Positions 55,825-63,852 of a DNA stretch of 64,000 nt are shown here, piece after piece. Within the stretch, counting starts at the first letter, position 1, and each line of letters starts with the position of its first letter. Source of the stretch: Microbacterium sp. MAH-37 (GTDB lineage: Bacteria; Actinomycetota; Actinomycetes; Actinomycetales; Microbacteriaceae); assembly GCF_009758255.1 (NCBI RefSeq), contig NZ_WSEN01000004.1, forward strand, positions 62,001 through 126,000. Direction: 5' to 3'. The translations under genes and the position numbers were made by a program. Below the pieces are notes generated by a model. It worked only from the letters and a program-made list of their open reading frames with translations, did no database searches and had not been told where the DNA came from.

Positions 55825-56429
55825 GCACGCTCGTGACGGAGGGGGTCGCGGTGCGGCGCGGCCCCGGTCGCCCGCGCGACGAGGACATCGATCAGCAGAT
55901 CATCGCGGCGACCCTGGAGCTCATCGATGCGGAGGAGCAGGTCACCGTCTCCCGGATCGTCGCGCGCAGCGGGGTGAGCAGGGCGGCCCTGTATCGGAGA
56001 TGGGAGTCGTTGACCGTGTTGATCGCCGCAGCGCTCGATGTCGGGCGAACCGTTCCCGAGGCGTATCCCGCGGACGTGGACCTGCGCGAGGCGGTGTTCG
56101 CCGGGCTGATGGACCCGGCCGACGCCGCCGGCTACTCCGAGCAGAGGTTCCGGCAGCGCATCCGGCTGGTGATGGCCGATCGTGCACTGCAGCGGGCGTA
56201 CTGGCGCTCGCACGTCGCGCGGCGCCGCGTGCCGCTGGAGAGCGCGCTCCGCGCGGGCGTCGAGCGCGGCATCCTGCGTGCCGATCTCGACGTCGAGGCC
56301 TGTTTCGATGCGATCGCCGGGGTGGCGTACTACCAGATCGTGGTCCGAGGGGAGTCGTTGTCGGCGGAGGACACCCGCGCCCGGCTGCGGTCCGCGCTCG
56401 ACGTGATCTGGCGGGGCATGACGGCCTGA
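55821..56429 (+). CDS. TetR-family regulator of the phn operon
   Basis: 202 residues from a GTG overlapping the phosphatase stop (GTGA). HTH VTVSRIVARSGVSRAALYRRWES; the C-terminal part is helical (TetR_C family). Last gene of the five-gene operon and probably its repressor. Convergent with the MFS gene. Confidence 0.88.
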   Translation: MSTLVTEGVAVRRGPGRPRDEDIDQQIIAATLELIDAEEQVTVSRIVARSGVSRAALYRRWESLTVLIAAALDVGRTVPEAYPADVDLREAVFAGLMDPADAAGYSEQRFRQRIRLVMADRALQRAYWRSHVARRRVPLESALRAGVERGILRADLDVEACFDAIAGVAYYQIVVRGESLSAEDTRARLRSALDVIWRGMTA

Positions 56430-56443
56430 CGCGGGCAGGCCGG

Positions 56444-56533
56444 CTCAGCGGACGGATGCCGGAACCCGGCCGGCATCCGTGAACTTCGCGGCGTGCGCGG
56501 CCCAGCCGGCCTCGGCGGGCAGCGAGCGCAGCG
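56444..56533. repeat. 90-bp segment identical to 58529-58618 (MFS gene 3' end)
   Basis: Exact identity over 90 nucleotides between the 3' ends of the two MFS genes, whose other parts are only moderately similar. Second copy: 58529-58618. Confidence 0.9.
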
Positions 56534-57785
56534 CGGGGGTGCACAGCGCCAACACGAAGGTCGCCGCGCAGAGAAGCGCGGCGATGCCGAGCGTCACCGC
56601 GGGACCGACCGTCGAAAGGCCCGCACCGGCGATCAGCGGCGCGAGGGGCATCGCTCCGCTGACGATCACCGTCATCGCACTGCGCACCCGCCCGACGAGT
56701 TCGGTCGGGATCGCGACCATCGAGTAGCCGAGGAGAGCAGCGTTCAGTGGCGGAGTGAACAGCAGGGCGATCGCCGGGGCTGCGATCATCACTGGCACGG
56801 AGTCGGTGAAGGGCAGGATCCCGACGGTCGCCACCGGCAGGACCAGCGCGACGATCGTGATGGTGCCGGCGCGTACGCGGGAGACCAGCGGAGTCGCCAG
56901 CAGCGCCCCGATCAGCGTCGCCGCGCCGATCGCGGAGCCGAGCAGACCGATCACGGCCGGCGACTCGCCTCGCTGCTGCAGCAGATAGATGATCGTCGTG
57001 GTGGCCGTGCTGAACCCCAGGTTCACAGCCGTCATGGTGAACAGGATCGGCCGCAGATCCCGTCGGCGCATCAGCCAGCTCACCCCCTCGCGGATCTCGG
57101 CGAGCGCGCCCGACCTCGCCGTCACCGCGGTCGTCGACCCCTCGTCGTCTCGTCGCTCGGTTCGTCGATCAGGAACCGCGGAACGGGACGAGATGCGGTC
57201 GGTGCGCCGCATCCGCCCGAGCGCGACCGCGGCGATGGCCTCGACCGCCGAGCTGACGAGCATCGCGACTCCGATCAACCAGGCGCCGGTGGCGAGCAGC
57301 ACGCCGCCGAGCGGTGTCGCACCGAGGCGCAGGATCGCGTCGCGCGCCTGGTTGGCCGCCTGCGCTCGGCCGAGCGCGTCGGCAGGAACGATGTCTTTCA
57401 GCACGGACTCTCCGGCGATGTCGAACAATCCGTAGAAGGTGGACAGCACGATCTCGACGCCGAGCAACACCGCGAAGTTCAAGGAGCCGGTGACGATCAG
57501 CACGGTCATCCCCGCGATCAGTGCGCCACCGATACCAGCTCCCATCACCATCAGTCGCACGCGGTCGTGCCGATCGGCGAGCACGCCGCCATAGAGCGAG
57601 GCGAACAGGATGACCACCATGCCGACGGCGCCGATGATGCCGGCCTGAGCGGGCTCGCCGGTCACTTGGAGAGCGATCAGCGGCAGGGCGAACGTGGCCA
57701 GCCCGCCGCCCAGCGCCTTCGCCGTGTCGCTGACCAGCCAGGTGACGTAGCGGGAGTTCGACCAGAGGCGTGACGGTGTGCTCAT
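56445..57785 (-). CDS. MFS exporter, first of a paralogous pair
   Basis: 446 residues, about twelve helices. The MFS motif A is seen in GGVLADRHDRVRLMV (about 69-83). A central hydrophilic loop follows helix 6. The last 29 or so residues (LRSLPAEAGWAAHAAKFTDA...) and the 90 bp of DNA that encode them are identical to the end of the second MFS gene. Divergent from a winged-helix regulator with a strong operator between. TATGGT (57793-57798) 7 nt before ATG gives a leaderless start. Probable drug or metabolite exporter. Confidence 0.88.
   Translation of the reverse strand: MSTPSRLWSNSRYVTWLVSDTAKALGGGLATFALPLIALQVTGEPAQAGIIGAVGMVVILFASLYGGVLADRHDRVRLMVMGAGIGGALIAGMTVLIVTGSLNFAVLLGVEIVLSTFYGLFDIAGESVLKDIVPADALGRAQAANQARDAILRLGATPLGGVLLATGAWLIGVAMLVSSAVEAIAAVALGRMRRTDRISSRSAVPDRRTERRDDEGSTTAVTARSGALAEIREGVSWLMRRRDLRPILFTMTAVNLGFSTATTTIIYLLQQRGESPAVIGLLGSAIGAATLIGALLATPLVSRVRAGTITIVALVLPVATVGILPFTDSVPVMIAAPAIALLFTPPLNAALLGYSMVAIPTELVGRVRSAMTVIVSGAMPLAPLIAGAGLSTVGPAVTLGIAALLCAATFVLALCTPALRSLPAEAGWAAHAAKFTDAGRVPASVR
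56453..56479. terminator. Hairpin inside the MFS 3' end
   Basis: CGGATGCCGG / CCGGCATCCG with a 7-nt loop; lies just inside the stop codon of the first MFS gene and faces the convergent tetR-type gene. An exact copy is at 58538-58564. Confidence 0.6.
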
Positions 57786-57808
57786 GGCACTCACCATAGT
57801 TTCGCGCC

Positions 57809-57840
57809 ATCCATTGCGCAACAGTCGGTGCGCAATGGAT
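57809..57840. promoter_or_regulatory. Operator of the first MFS/regulator pair
   Basis: ATCCATTGCGCA (57809-57820) and TGCGCAATGGAT (57829-57840): perfect 12-bp arms, 8-nt centre, in the divergent gap. Core TTGCGCA-N8-TGCGCAA recurs at 59929-59950 upstream of the second pair. Confidence 0.8.
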
Positions 57841-57858
57841 GGTGTCTATCATGGGGAG

Positions 57859-58422
57859 ATGGTCGACGAGCCACAGCCGGGTGATCCGGTATCAGCCATG
57901 TCGCTCGGAATGCTGCGGGCGGTCGCGCATCCCACGCGGCGCAGCATCTTGCGCCGGCTCGCCGCACGCGACTTCGCGCGCGCGGCGGACCTCGCCGCCG
58001 ACCTCGAGCTGCCCGCGAATCAGGTCAGTTTCCACCTGCGAGTCCTCGGCGAAGCCGGGCTGATCCGCGAGGCTCCCGAGCACGCGCGCGACCGCCGCGA
58101 CCGGGTCTGGCAAGCCATCCCCGGGACGATGACCGTCGGCGCGACCGGCGATCCCGAACTCGACGCCGCCATCGCTCGGGGCTTCGACGACGACCACCTC
58201 GACCTCATGCGCCGGGTCAACGCGTTCCACAGTGCGCACTCCGGCGAGGACGATGCGCACAGCACTTTCATGTTCATGAACGCGCGGCTCACGGAGGCCG
58301 AGTTCCGCACCTTGGTGCACGACTTCCGCACCCGGATCGAGGAGCTCACGGTCGCGAACCGAGAGAACCCGGATGCACCGCTCTGGCAGGTGCACCTGCT
58401 GGCCGGCGACGAGACCGTCTGA
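57859..58422 (+). CDS. Winged-helix (ArsR-like) regulator of the first MFS gene
   Basis: 187 residues. HTH region RAVAHPTRRSILRRLAARDFARAADLAADLELPANQVSFHLRVLGEAGL (first 75 residues), then a C-terminal helical domain of unknown ligand. Leaderless-type start: TATCAT (57847-57852) 6 nt before ATG. Clearly paralogous to the regulator at 59974 (same order: ANPLRR, LGQPANKISFHLRVMADAGLI). Represses the divergent MFS gene through the operator at 57809-57840 by inference. Confidence 0.88.
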   Translation: MVDEPQPGDPVSAMSLGMLRAVAHPTRRSILRRLAARDFARAADLAADLELPANQVSFHLRVLGEAGLIREAPEHARDRRDRVWQAIPGTMTVGATGDPELDAAIARGFDDDHLDLMRRVNAFHSAHSGEDDAHSTFMFMNARLTEAEFRTLVHDFRTRIEELTVANRENPDAPLWQVHLLAGDETV

Positions 58423-58433
58423 AGCCGGCTGAC

Positions 58434-58524
58434 CCCGTCACGTCTGCAGGCGGACGCAACGGATGCAGGCAGATCCGCGGCATCCGGGTCTACGGCCGTG
58501 AATCGTGCCTGCAGGTGTGACGGG
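58434..58524. repeat. Palindromic element between convergent regulator and MFS genes
   Basis: CCCGTCACGTCTGCAGGC (58434-58451) faces GCCTGCAGGTGTGACGGG (58507-58524), 16 of 18 pairs. The right arm's TGCAGGTGTGACGGGCGG resembles the end of the insert at 41873-41999, so both may be one family. Confidence 0.7.
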
Positions 58525-58528
58525 CGGA

Positions 58529-58618
58529 CTCAGCGGACGGATGCCGGAACCCGGCCGGCATCCGTGAACTTCGCGGCGTGCGCGGCCCAGCCGGCCTCGG
58601 CGGGCAGCGAGCGCAGCG
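58529..58618. repeat. 90-bp segment identical to 56444-56533
   Basis: Second copy of the MFS 3'-end repeat, including the hairpin at 58538-58564. Confidence 0.9.
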
Positions 58619-59900
58619 AGCGGCTCGTGACCGCCATGGCGCTGGCGATCACGCAGAGTGCGACGCCGATGGTGATGGTGCCGGTGCGTCCGAGGAAGGA
58701 CAGCCCGAAGCCGGCGATCAGCGGAGCCAGCGGCATCGCGCCCATGCCGAACACGGCCGACGCGCTGGCGGCCCGGCCCATCACCTCCGACGGCGTCGCG
58801 ACCATGAAATAGCCCCCGAGGCCCGCGTTCAACGGTGCGAGCAGCAGGCTCGGCACGGCCATCACCAGCACGATCCCCCACGGCTCACGGGTGAGGATCG
58901 TCGCGGCGGCGCCGATCGTCAGCAGGATCAGGCCGATGATCATCAGCTTGCCGGCGCCGATCCGGCTCACCAGGGGCGTCGCCATCAGCGCGCCGGCGAG
59001 CATCATCACGCCCATGCCGGCGCTGAGCCAGCCGATCGTCGTCGGAGACTGCCCGTCCTGCTGCAGCGAGTAGACGATCGTCGTCATCACAGTGTTGATG
59101 CCGAGGTTGATCACCGTCGTGATCAGCAGCACGCCGCGCAGGTCGGGACGCGAGAACAGCCAGGCGAATCCCTCGCGGATCTCGCGGAGGGCATTGGGCT
59201 TGGGACCGGATGCCTGGGGTGCGGCATCCGACGTCGGAATCTGCAGACCGTCGGTCACCGGGCCGGCGTGTTCCGGGGAGACATGCCCTGTGGCATCCGT
59301 TTCGTCTGTGGATTCCGACGCGGCCGCGCCACGCAGCCGAGGGATCAGCGCCGCCGCGATCGCCGAGACCAGCTGGCACACGGCCATGACGGCGCCGACC
59401 AGCCACCCGCCGACGACCAGCAGTGCGCCACCGATCGGTCCGCCGGCGAGCTGCAGCGCGGCATCCCGCGCCTGGTTCGCGGCCTGCGCGCGGCCCATCG
59501 TGTCAGCCGAGACGAGATCCTTCAGCGCCGCCTCGCCGGACGGGTCGAACAGTCCGGCGCGGGCGGCGAGGAGCACCTGGAGGAGGAGCAGGGTGCCGAA
59601 GGTGAGCGCATCGCCGAGGGCGAGCAGCGTGAACGCGAGCGACAGCGCGATGCCGAGCGACGCGCCCAGGACCATCAGCGTGATGCGGCGGTGCCGGTCG
59701 GCGAGCACGCCGCCGAACAGCGTGAGCGACACGCTCACGGCCACGCCGACGCCGCCGATGATGCCGGCCTGGGCGGGGTCGTTCGTGACGAACAGCGCGA
59801 TCAGCGGGACGGCGAACCGGAACAGTGCGGCGGCGAGTCCCTTGCTCGTGTCGCTCACGAGCCACGAGACGTACTGCAGATTGCGCCAGAGGGAGGTCAT
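58530..59900 (-). CDS. MFS exporter, second of the paralogous pair, with an 84-bp element
   Basis: 456 residues, about twelve helices. Motif A GGVLADRHRRITLMV. The central loop contains SESTDETDATGHVSPEHAGP, encoded by the 84-bp element at 59236-59319. Shares its 3' 90 bp exactly with the first MFS gene. TAGATT (59908-59913) 7 nt before ATG suggests a leaderless message. Divergent regulator at 59974. Confidence 0.88.
   Translation of the reverse strand: MTSLWRNLQYVSWLVSDTSKGLAAALFRFAVPLIALFVTNDPAQAGIIGGVGVAVSVSLTLFGGVLADRHRRITLMVLGASLGIALSLAFTLLALGDALTFGTLLLLQVLLAARAGLFDPSGEAALKDLVSADTMGRAQAANQARDAALQLAGGPIGGALLVVGGWLVGAVMAVCQLVSAIAAALIPRLRGAAASESTDETDATGHVSPEHAGPVTDGLQIPTSDAAPQASGPKPNALREIREGFAWLFSRPDLRGVLLITTVINLGINTVMTTIVYSLQQDGQSPTTIGWLSAGMGVMMLAGALMATPLVSRIGAGKLMIIGLILLTIGAAATILTREPWGIVLVMAVPSLLLAPLNAGLGGYFMVATPSEVMGRAASASAVFGMGAMPLAPLIAGFGLSFLGRTGTITIGVALCVIASAMAVTSRSLRSLPAEAGWAAHAAKFTDAGRVPASVR
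59236..59319. repeat. 84-bp coding element in the second MFS gene
   Basis: Starts GGAATCTGCAGACCGTCGG, contains GGGCCGGCGTGTTCC, and ends TTTCGTCTGTGGATTCCGAC. Exactly 84 bp, like the two copies at 61243 and 61369, and in the same reading orientation. Confidence 0.8.
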
Positions 59901-59928
59901 GAGGATGAATCTAAACCCACAAATAAAG

Positions 59929-59950
59929 TTGCGCAAGTAGAATCGCGCAA
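59929..59950. promoter_or_regulatory. Operator of the second MFS/regulator pair
   Basis: TTGCGCA (59929-59935)-N8-CGCGCAA (59944-59950). One base differs from the operator of the first pair. The regulator -10 (TAGACT, 59962-59967) follows. Confidence 0.75.
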
Positions 59951-59973
59951 TTTTCTCTGAGTAGACTGCGGGC

Positions 59974-60549
59974 ATGGCTGAGCAGGAGGAACGTACGTCG
60001 CGGACCATGACGACGGCGATGCTCAAGGTGTTCGCCAATCCGCTGCGCCGCGACATGATGCGGGTCTTCGCGAAGAAGGAGTTCCTGCGCGCGGCTGACA
60101 TCGCCGACGAGCTCGGTCAGCCCGCCAACAAGATCAGCTTCCACCTGCGGGTGATGGCCGATGCAGGGCTGATCGTCGAGGCGCCGGAGCAGGCGCGTGA
60201 CGGCCGGGACCGGGTGTGGACCCCGATCAAGGAATCCCTGAACATCGGGGCGGCGGCGAACGACGAGGACATCGCGCTCGGCAACGCCGTCGTCGCGGCG
60301 CTCGCCGAGGATCATGCCGCGCTGATGCAGCGCGTGGTCGCGCATGCTGTCGCGACGCTGACCGACGAGGAGCACGGCCAGCACGGCACTCTCATGGTCA
60401 ACAACCTGCGCCTGACGCAGGCGGAGTTCACCGCGCTCACCGAGCGGCTGTCACGGGAGATCCGTGCAGCCGAAGAGGCTCACGACCGCTCCGACCCGGA
60501 CGGCCGGGCCTGGCAGCTCGACATCGTCGCGGCGGACGACACGATCTGA
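59974..60549 (+). CDS. Winged-helix (ArsR-like) regulator of the second MFS gene
   Basis: 191 residues. HTH segment KVFANPLRRDMMRVFAKKEFLRAADIADELGQPANKISFHLRVMADAGLI (about 18-67), then a helical C-terminal domain aligned with the paralogue at 57859. Leaderless start: TAGACT 6 nt before ATG. Likely represses the divergent MFS gene. Followed by a REP-like palindrome. Confidence 0.88.
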   Translation: MAEQEERTSRTMTTAMLKVFANPLRRDMMRVFAKKEFLRAADIADELGQPANKISFHLRVMADAGLIVEAPEQARDGRDRVWTPIKESLNIGAAANDEDIALGNAVVAALAEDHAALMQRVVAHAVATLTDEEHGQHGTLMVNNLRLTQAEFTALTERLSREIRAAEEAHDRSDPDGRAWQLDIVAADDTI

Positions 60550-60593
60550 CCATCCTCCCTGGCGCCCGCTCAGGGTCCGGGAGCGCGCCTTCC

Positions 60594-60670
60594 GGCTCCT
60601 GAGCGAGGAGCGCCCGCGACGAGACGAAGGACGCCAACGCCCTTCGTCTCGCTTCGCTCGCTCAGGATCC
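60594..60670. repeat. REP-like palindromic element, copy 3 (intergenic)
   Basis: GGCTCCTGAGCGAGGAG...GAGACGAAGG (60594-60630) faces CCCTTCGTCTCGCTTCGCTCGCTCAGGATCC (from 60639). Same family as copies at 10791 and 13542. Lies between convergent genes and can serve as a bidirectional terminator. Confidence 0.85.
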
Positions 60671-60686
60671 GAGGGTCTCAGGCGCC

Positions 60687-62780
60687 TCAGGCCTCCGGCG
60701 CCATCTCGAAGTCGTACTGCGCGGGAACCGGCCGGCCCGGGAACGCCTCGTGCCACAGCGCGGACATGCTCAGCTCGCCCTCGCGCAGGTCGGGCACCTC
60801 GAAGCCGGCCTCGAGGATGCGCCCGGCCTCGACGCGGTCACCGGAAGCCAGGGCTGCCTGCACGGCGAGCACACGGAAGCGCCCGAGCTCGGCGACGTCG
60901 TTCGACAGCCCGTCGAGCAGACTGCGCAACCGGCGGCTCCGTCCCGCGGCCAGCAGCATCGCGCCGAACTCGAGCGCGAGCGGGATGCTGTCGGGCGCCA
61001 GCCCGTACGCCCGCTCGAATGCTTCGATCGCGTCGTCGCCTCTCGCCTGCTGCGCCTGCGCGGCACCGCGCGCGGCCCAGGCGGTCGGATGCTGCGCCTC
61101 GGACTCCGCATACAGTGCGAGCGCCCGGTCGAGATCGCCCGCCGCGTGCGCGATGACGGCACGGTGGTACGCGACCTGCCACGACGGAGCGGATGCTGCG
61201 AGCAGCCGGTCCCAGCTCGCGCCGGCGACGTACGAGGCCGGTGGAATCGACGGATCATCCGTGTCGGGGCCGGCGTGTCCGCCCGTGGCGCGCCTTGCGG
61301 CATCCGTTTCGTCTGTGATCTCCGACGCGGCGGGCGCGTGCGCTGGCCCGGTGTCCTGCGCGTCCGCGGGATTCGACGGATCGTCCGTGATGGGGCCGGC
61401 GTGTCCGCCCGTGGCGCGCCGCGCGGCATCCGTTTCATCCGTGACTTCCGACGCCGCATCGAGCAGCTCCGCCCAATAGGCGCCTTCGGCACCGTCGCGC
61501 GAGAACCGCACCCCGGGCAGCCCGTCGAACATCTCGCCCGCCCAGGCGGCGAGCTCCTGCTCCAGCGCGCCCCACGGCGATCCGGTCGACAGCAGCGTGC
61601 CTGGCTCCGCATCCGCCACCGCCGAGAGGCGGTCGAGACCGGCTGATCCGAGCTCCCCGTACGCGCCGCGCACCACCGCGCCGACGGCTGCGGTCGCGTC
61701 CGTCCACTCGCCCTCGAACCCGGCGTCGACCTGCACCGGCAGGAACGTCTCGGTCCACTCCCACGTCGCCCCGCCGGGCATCGGCAGATGCTCGTACTGC
61801 GTGGTGGCGAGGCCGGCCTGGATCTCGAAGTACTCGCCGGTCGCACCACCCAGCCAGTCGCACCAGCGCCGTCCTCCGGTGGTGTCACCCCAGACGAACA
61901 GCTTGCGACCGGTGAGCGGGACGGTCGAGACGTGCGCGAGCCCGGCGCCTCCGGCATCCAATGCCGCGATCCACGGCATCTCGCTCGGCAGGATGTCGAA
62001 GAAGTAGTCCGCCGCGGCCGGTGCCGCCGCCGGGCGCGACGCGTCGTCAACAGTGAAATCGACGGCCTTCAGCGATCCGTCGTAGTCGGTCCTGTAGGCG
62101 GTCGTCGCCGGGGCGAACACCCGGCTGCCTGCCGACTGCGCCACCGCGATGTTGGTCCACCAGTACATGCCGGCCTCGGCATCCTTCGGATTGTGCACCC
62201 GCACGTGCACGTGCAGCGCCGGGGCGTCGGCAGCGAGAGTCGCGTCGATCTGCACGATCAGACCGCGCACGCGCTCGTACTCCCACATCCGCAGCACGGG
62301 CTCGCCGTCCGGTCCGGTCAGCGCGGCGGCGTAGAGAGGGTCGCACGTCAGCGGCCAGTGCCCGCGCATGCCGATGTTCCACTCCGCGCCGCCCGAGAAC
62401 CAGGCGTTGCGCAGCGCGAGGTTCGCCGGCTGCAGCATCTCGTTGCGATAGACGAGGTCACGGCCGGTGGCCTTGTCGACCAGCCCGATCAGCCGGCCGC
62501 CGAGATCCAGGGCGAACTCCGCACGCAGGTGCTCGTTCTCGAGCACCGCGAGGCGCATCGGCGCCTCGGACCGCGAACGGCCATACTGGTCCTGCAGCAG
62601 GTAGGGGTGGATGCTCGTCACCTGCCCATATCGGATGCCGCGGGCGATCCGCGCCGGCAGCCCGTCGGTCGACGCCTCATAGGGCGCCTGCGGCATCGCA
62701 GCCACAGCGGGAAGCGGGTTCACCGCGCCGAGAGGGGCGGTCGGCAGGATGTGGTCGATGACGGTCAACGATGAGGCCAT
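60687..62780 (-). CDS. DUF5107 protein with TPR-like C-terminus and two 84-bp elements
   Basis: 697 residues. N-terminal beta-rich domain (about 1-380) with DLGGRLIGLVDKATGRDLVYRNEMLQPANLAL and WFSGGAEWNIGMRGHWP, the DUF5107 signature of galactose-mutarotase/glycosidase-like fold. The C-terminal 250 residues are TPR-like (RALALYAESEAQHPTAWAARG, AIEAFERAYGLAPDSIPLAL). Between them, about 443-513, lie two copies of a repeat encoding TDETDAARRATGGHAGP (from the elements at 61243 and 61369). DUF5107 proteins are usually associated with sugar metabolism; the exact function is unknown. ATG at 62780 chosen, a GTG two codons upstream is possible. Confidence 0.85.
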   Translation of the reverse strand: MASSLTVIDHILPTAPLGAVNPLPAVAAMPQAPYEASTDGLPARIARGIRYGQVTSIHPYLLQDQYGRSRSEAPMRLAVLENEHLRAEFALDLGGRLIGLVDKATGRDLVYRNEMLQPANLALRNAWFSGGAEWNIGMRGHWPLTCDPLYAAALTGPDGEPVLRMWEYERVRGLIVQIDATLAADAPALHVHVRVHNPKDAEAGMYWWTNIAVAQSAGSRVFAPATTAYRTDYDGSLKAVDFTVDDASRPAAAPAAADYFFDILPSEMPWIAALDAGGAGLAHVSTVPLTGRKLFVWGDTTGGRRWCDWLGGATGEYFEIQAGLATTQYEHLPMPGGATWEWTETFLPVQVDAGFEGEWTDATAAVGAVVRGAYGELGSAGLDRLSAVADAEPGTLLSTGSPWGALEQELAAWAGEMFDGLPGVRFSRDGAEGAYWAELLDAASEVTDETDAARRATGGHAGPITDDPSNPADAQDTGPAHAPAASEITDETDAARRATGGHAGPDTDDPSIPPASYVAGASWDRLLAASAPSWQVAYHRAVIAHAAGDLDRALALYAESEAQHPTAWAARGAAQAQQARGDDAIEAFERAYGLAPDSIPLALEFGAMLLAAGRSRRLRSLLDGLSNDVAELGRFRVLAVQAALASGDRVEAGRILEAGFEVPDLREGELSMSALWHEAFPGRPVPAQYDFEMAPEA
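61243..61326. repeat. 84-bp coding element in the DUF5107 gene, copy 1
   Basis: GGAATCGACGGATCATCCG ... GCCGGCGTGTCCGCC ... TTTCGTCTGTGATCTCCGAC, exactly 84 bp, 126 bp from copy 2 (start to start) and about 88 percent identical to it. Confidence 0.85.
61369..61452. repeat. 84-bp coding element in the DUF5107 gene, copy 2
   Basis: GGATTCGACGGATCGTCCG ... GCCGGCGTGTCCGCC ... TTTCATCCGTGACTTCCGAC. Same length and frame as copy 1; each adds 28 residues. Confidence 0.85.
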
Positions 62781-62911
62781 GCGCACAAGTATCCGGCATC
62801 CGGGAGCGTGTTCTCCCTACGGGATTCGCCCTATTCCGCGCGGCTCATGGAGGGGCGTACCATCCGTCGCATCGAGCCGCTGGGGCGGCCATCACGAAGG
62901 GGAGTGCGATC

Positions 62912-63163
62912 ATGCCGCTGTACATGGATGTCCACACGCTCGGCGACGCCGTGAGCATGGAGGATGTCGCCAAAGCGCACGCCGCCGATCTCGCCACTCA
63001 GGGCGAGCACGACGTGAACTACCTGCAGTACTGGGTCGACGAAGCGGGCGGGAAGATCTTCTGCCTGGTCGACGCGCCCGATGCGGAGGCTGCGATCACC
63101 GTGCACCGGGAGGCGCACGGCCTCGTCGCCGATGAGATCCATCCGGTGCAGGAAGGCGCCTGA
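62912..63163 (+). CDS. DUF4242 family protein (SCO4226-like)
   Basis: 83 residues, RBS GGGGAG. Start MPLYMDVHTLGDAVSMEDVAKAH and the later DEAGGKIFCLVDAPDAEAAITVHREAHGLVADEIHPVQEG match DUF4242; the Streptomyces coelicolor member SCO4226 is a nickel-binding protein. Small ferredoxin-like fold, cytoplasmic. Convergent with the following membrane protein gene (2-bp gap). Role here not known. Confidence 0.88.
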   Translation: MPLYMDVHTLGDAVSMEDVAKAHAADLATQGEHDVNYLQYWVDEAGGKIFCLVDAPDAEAAITVHREAHGLVADEIHPVQEGA

Positions 63164-63165
63164 CG

Positions 63166-63852
63166 CTACGGGATCGCCCGGCGGATGGTGAGGAACGAGA
63201 CGACCATCAACCCGACGGTGACCACCAGTCCCCACAGTGCCAGGCCGAAGGCGCCGAGCTGCATGATGCCTTCCCACACCTGTCCCCACTGCTCGAGGCG
63301 GGTGATCAGGAGCGCCGCTCCTGCCAGAGCGGCCACCAGCACGATGCCGACGACGGTGAGGGCGAGCGGCCCCCAGCGCTTGAAGATCGTCGCCGACGTG
63401 AAGCCGATGACGAAGAAGAGCAGCGCCAGCGTGAAGTACACCGTGAAGGCGCCGATCGGCCCGGCCTCCCAGACCCACGGCAGGTGGAAGACCCAGCCGT
63501 TCACACCGTATCCATGCGTGAGCAGCTCGATACCGCCGCCGATGATGAACAGGATGCCCATCAGCGCGCTGCTCATCGCTGCGGCGACCATCGAGCCGAG
63601 GAAGAACTCCCGGCGCGTGACGCTGATGGCCTGCGAGAAGGGGAAGGTCGACGTCATCGCCGAGATGCCGACGGCCAGATAGATCCAGAGCGGGGCCTGG
63701 CTGCCGCCACCGTACTTCGGCGTGTCGACGGGGATCAGCGCGTAGATGACCACCGACACCAGCACGGCGCTGGCCAGGATGATCAGCGGAATCCAGATGA
63801 AGGTGTACCTGTTGATCAGTTGGAGCCTGACCACGTTGAGCGTGCGTCGCAT
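63166..63852 (-). CDS. ABC-2-type membrane protein
   Basis: 228 residues with six hydrophobic helices (about 18-38, 56-76, 85-107, 130-152, 160-182, 200-222) and few other features. Its start ATG shares a base with the stop of the preceding ABC ATPase gene (TGATG), so it is the permease half of an ABC transporter. Family signatures are weak (LITRLEQWGQVWEGIMQLGAFGLALWGLVV). Substrate unknown. Confidence 0.75.
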   Translation of the reverse strand: MRRTLNVVRLQLINRYTFIWIPLIILASAVLVSVVIYALIPVDTPKYGGGSQAPLWIYLAVGISAMTSTFPFSQAISVTRREFFLGSMVAAAMSSALMGILFIIGGGIELLTHGYGVNGWVFHLPWVWEAGPIGAFTVYFTLALLFFVIGFTSATIFKRWGPLALTVVGIVLVAALAGAALLITRLEQWGQVWEGIMQLGAFGLALWGLVVTVGLMVVSFLTIRRAIP

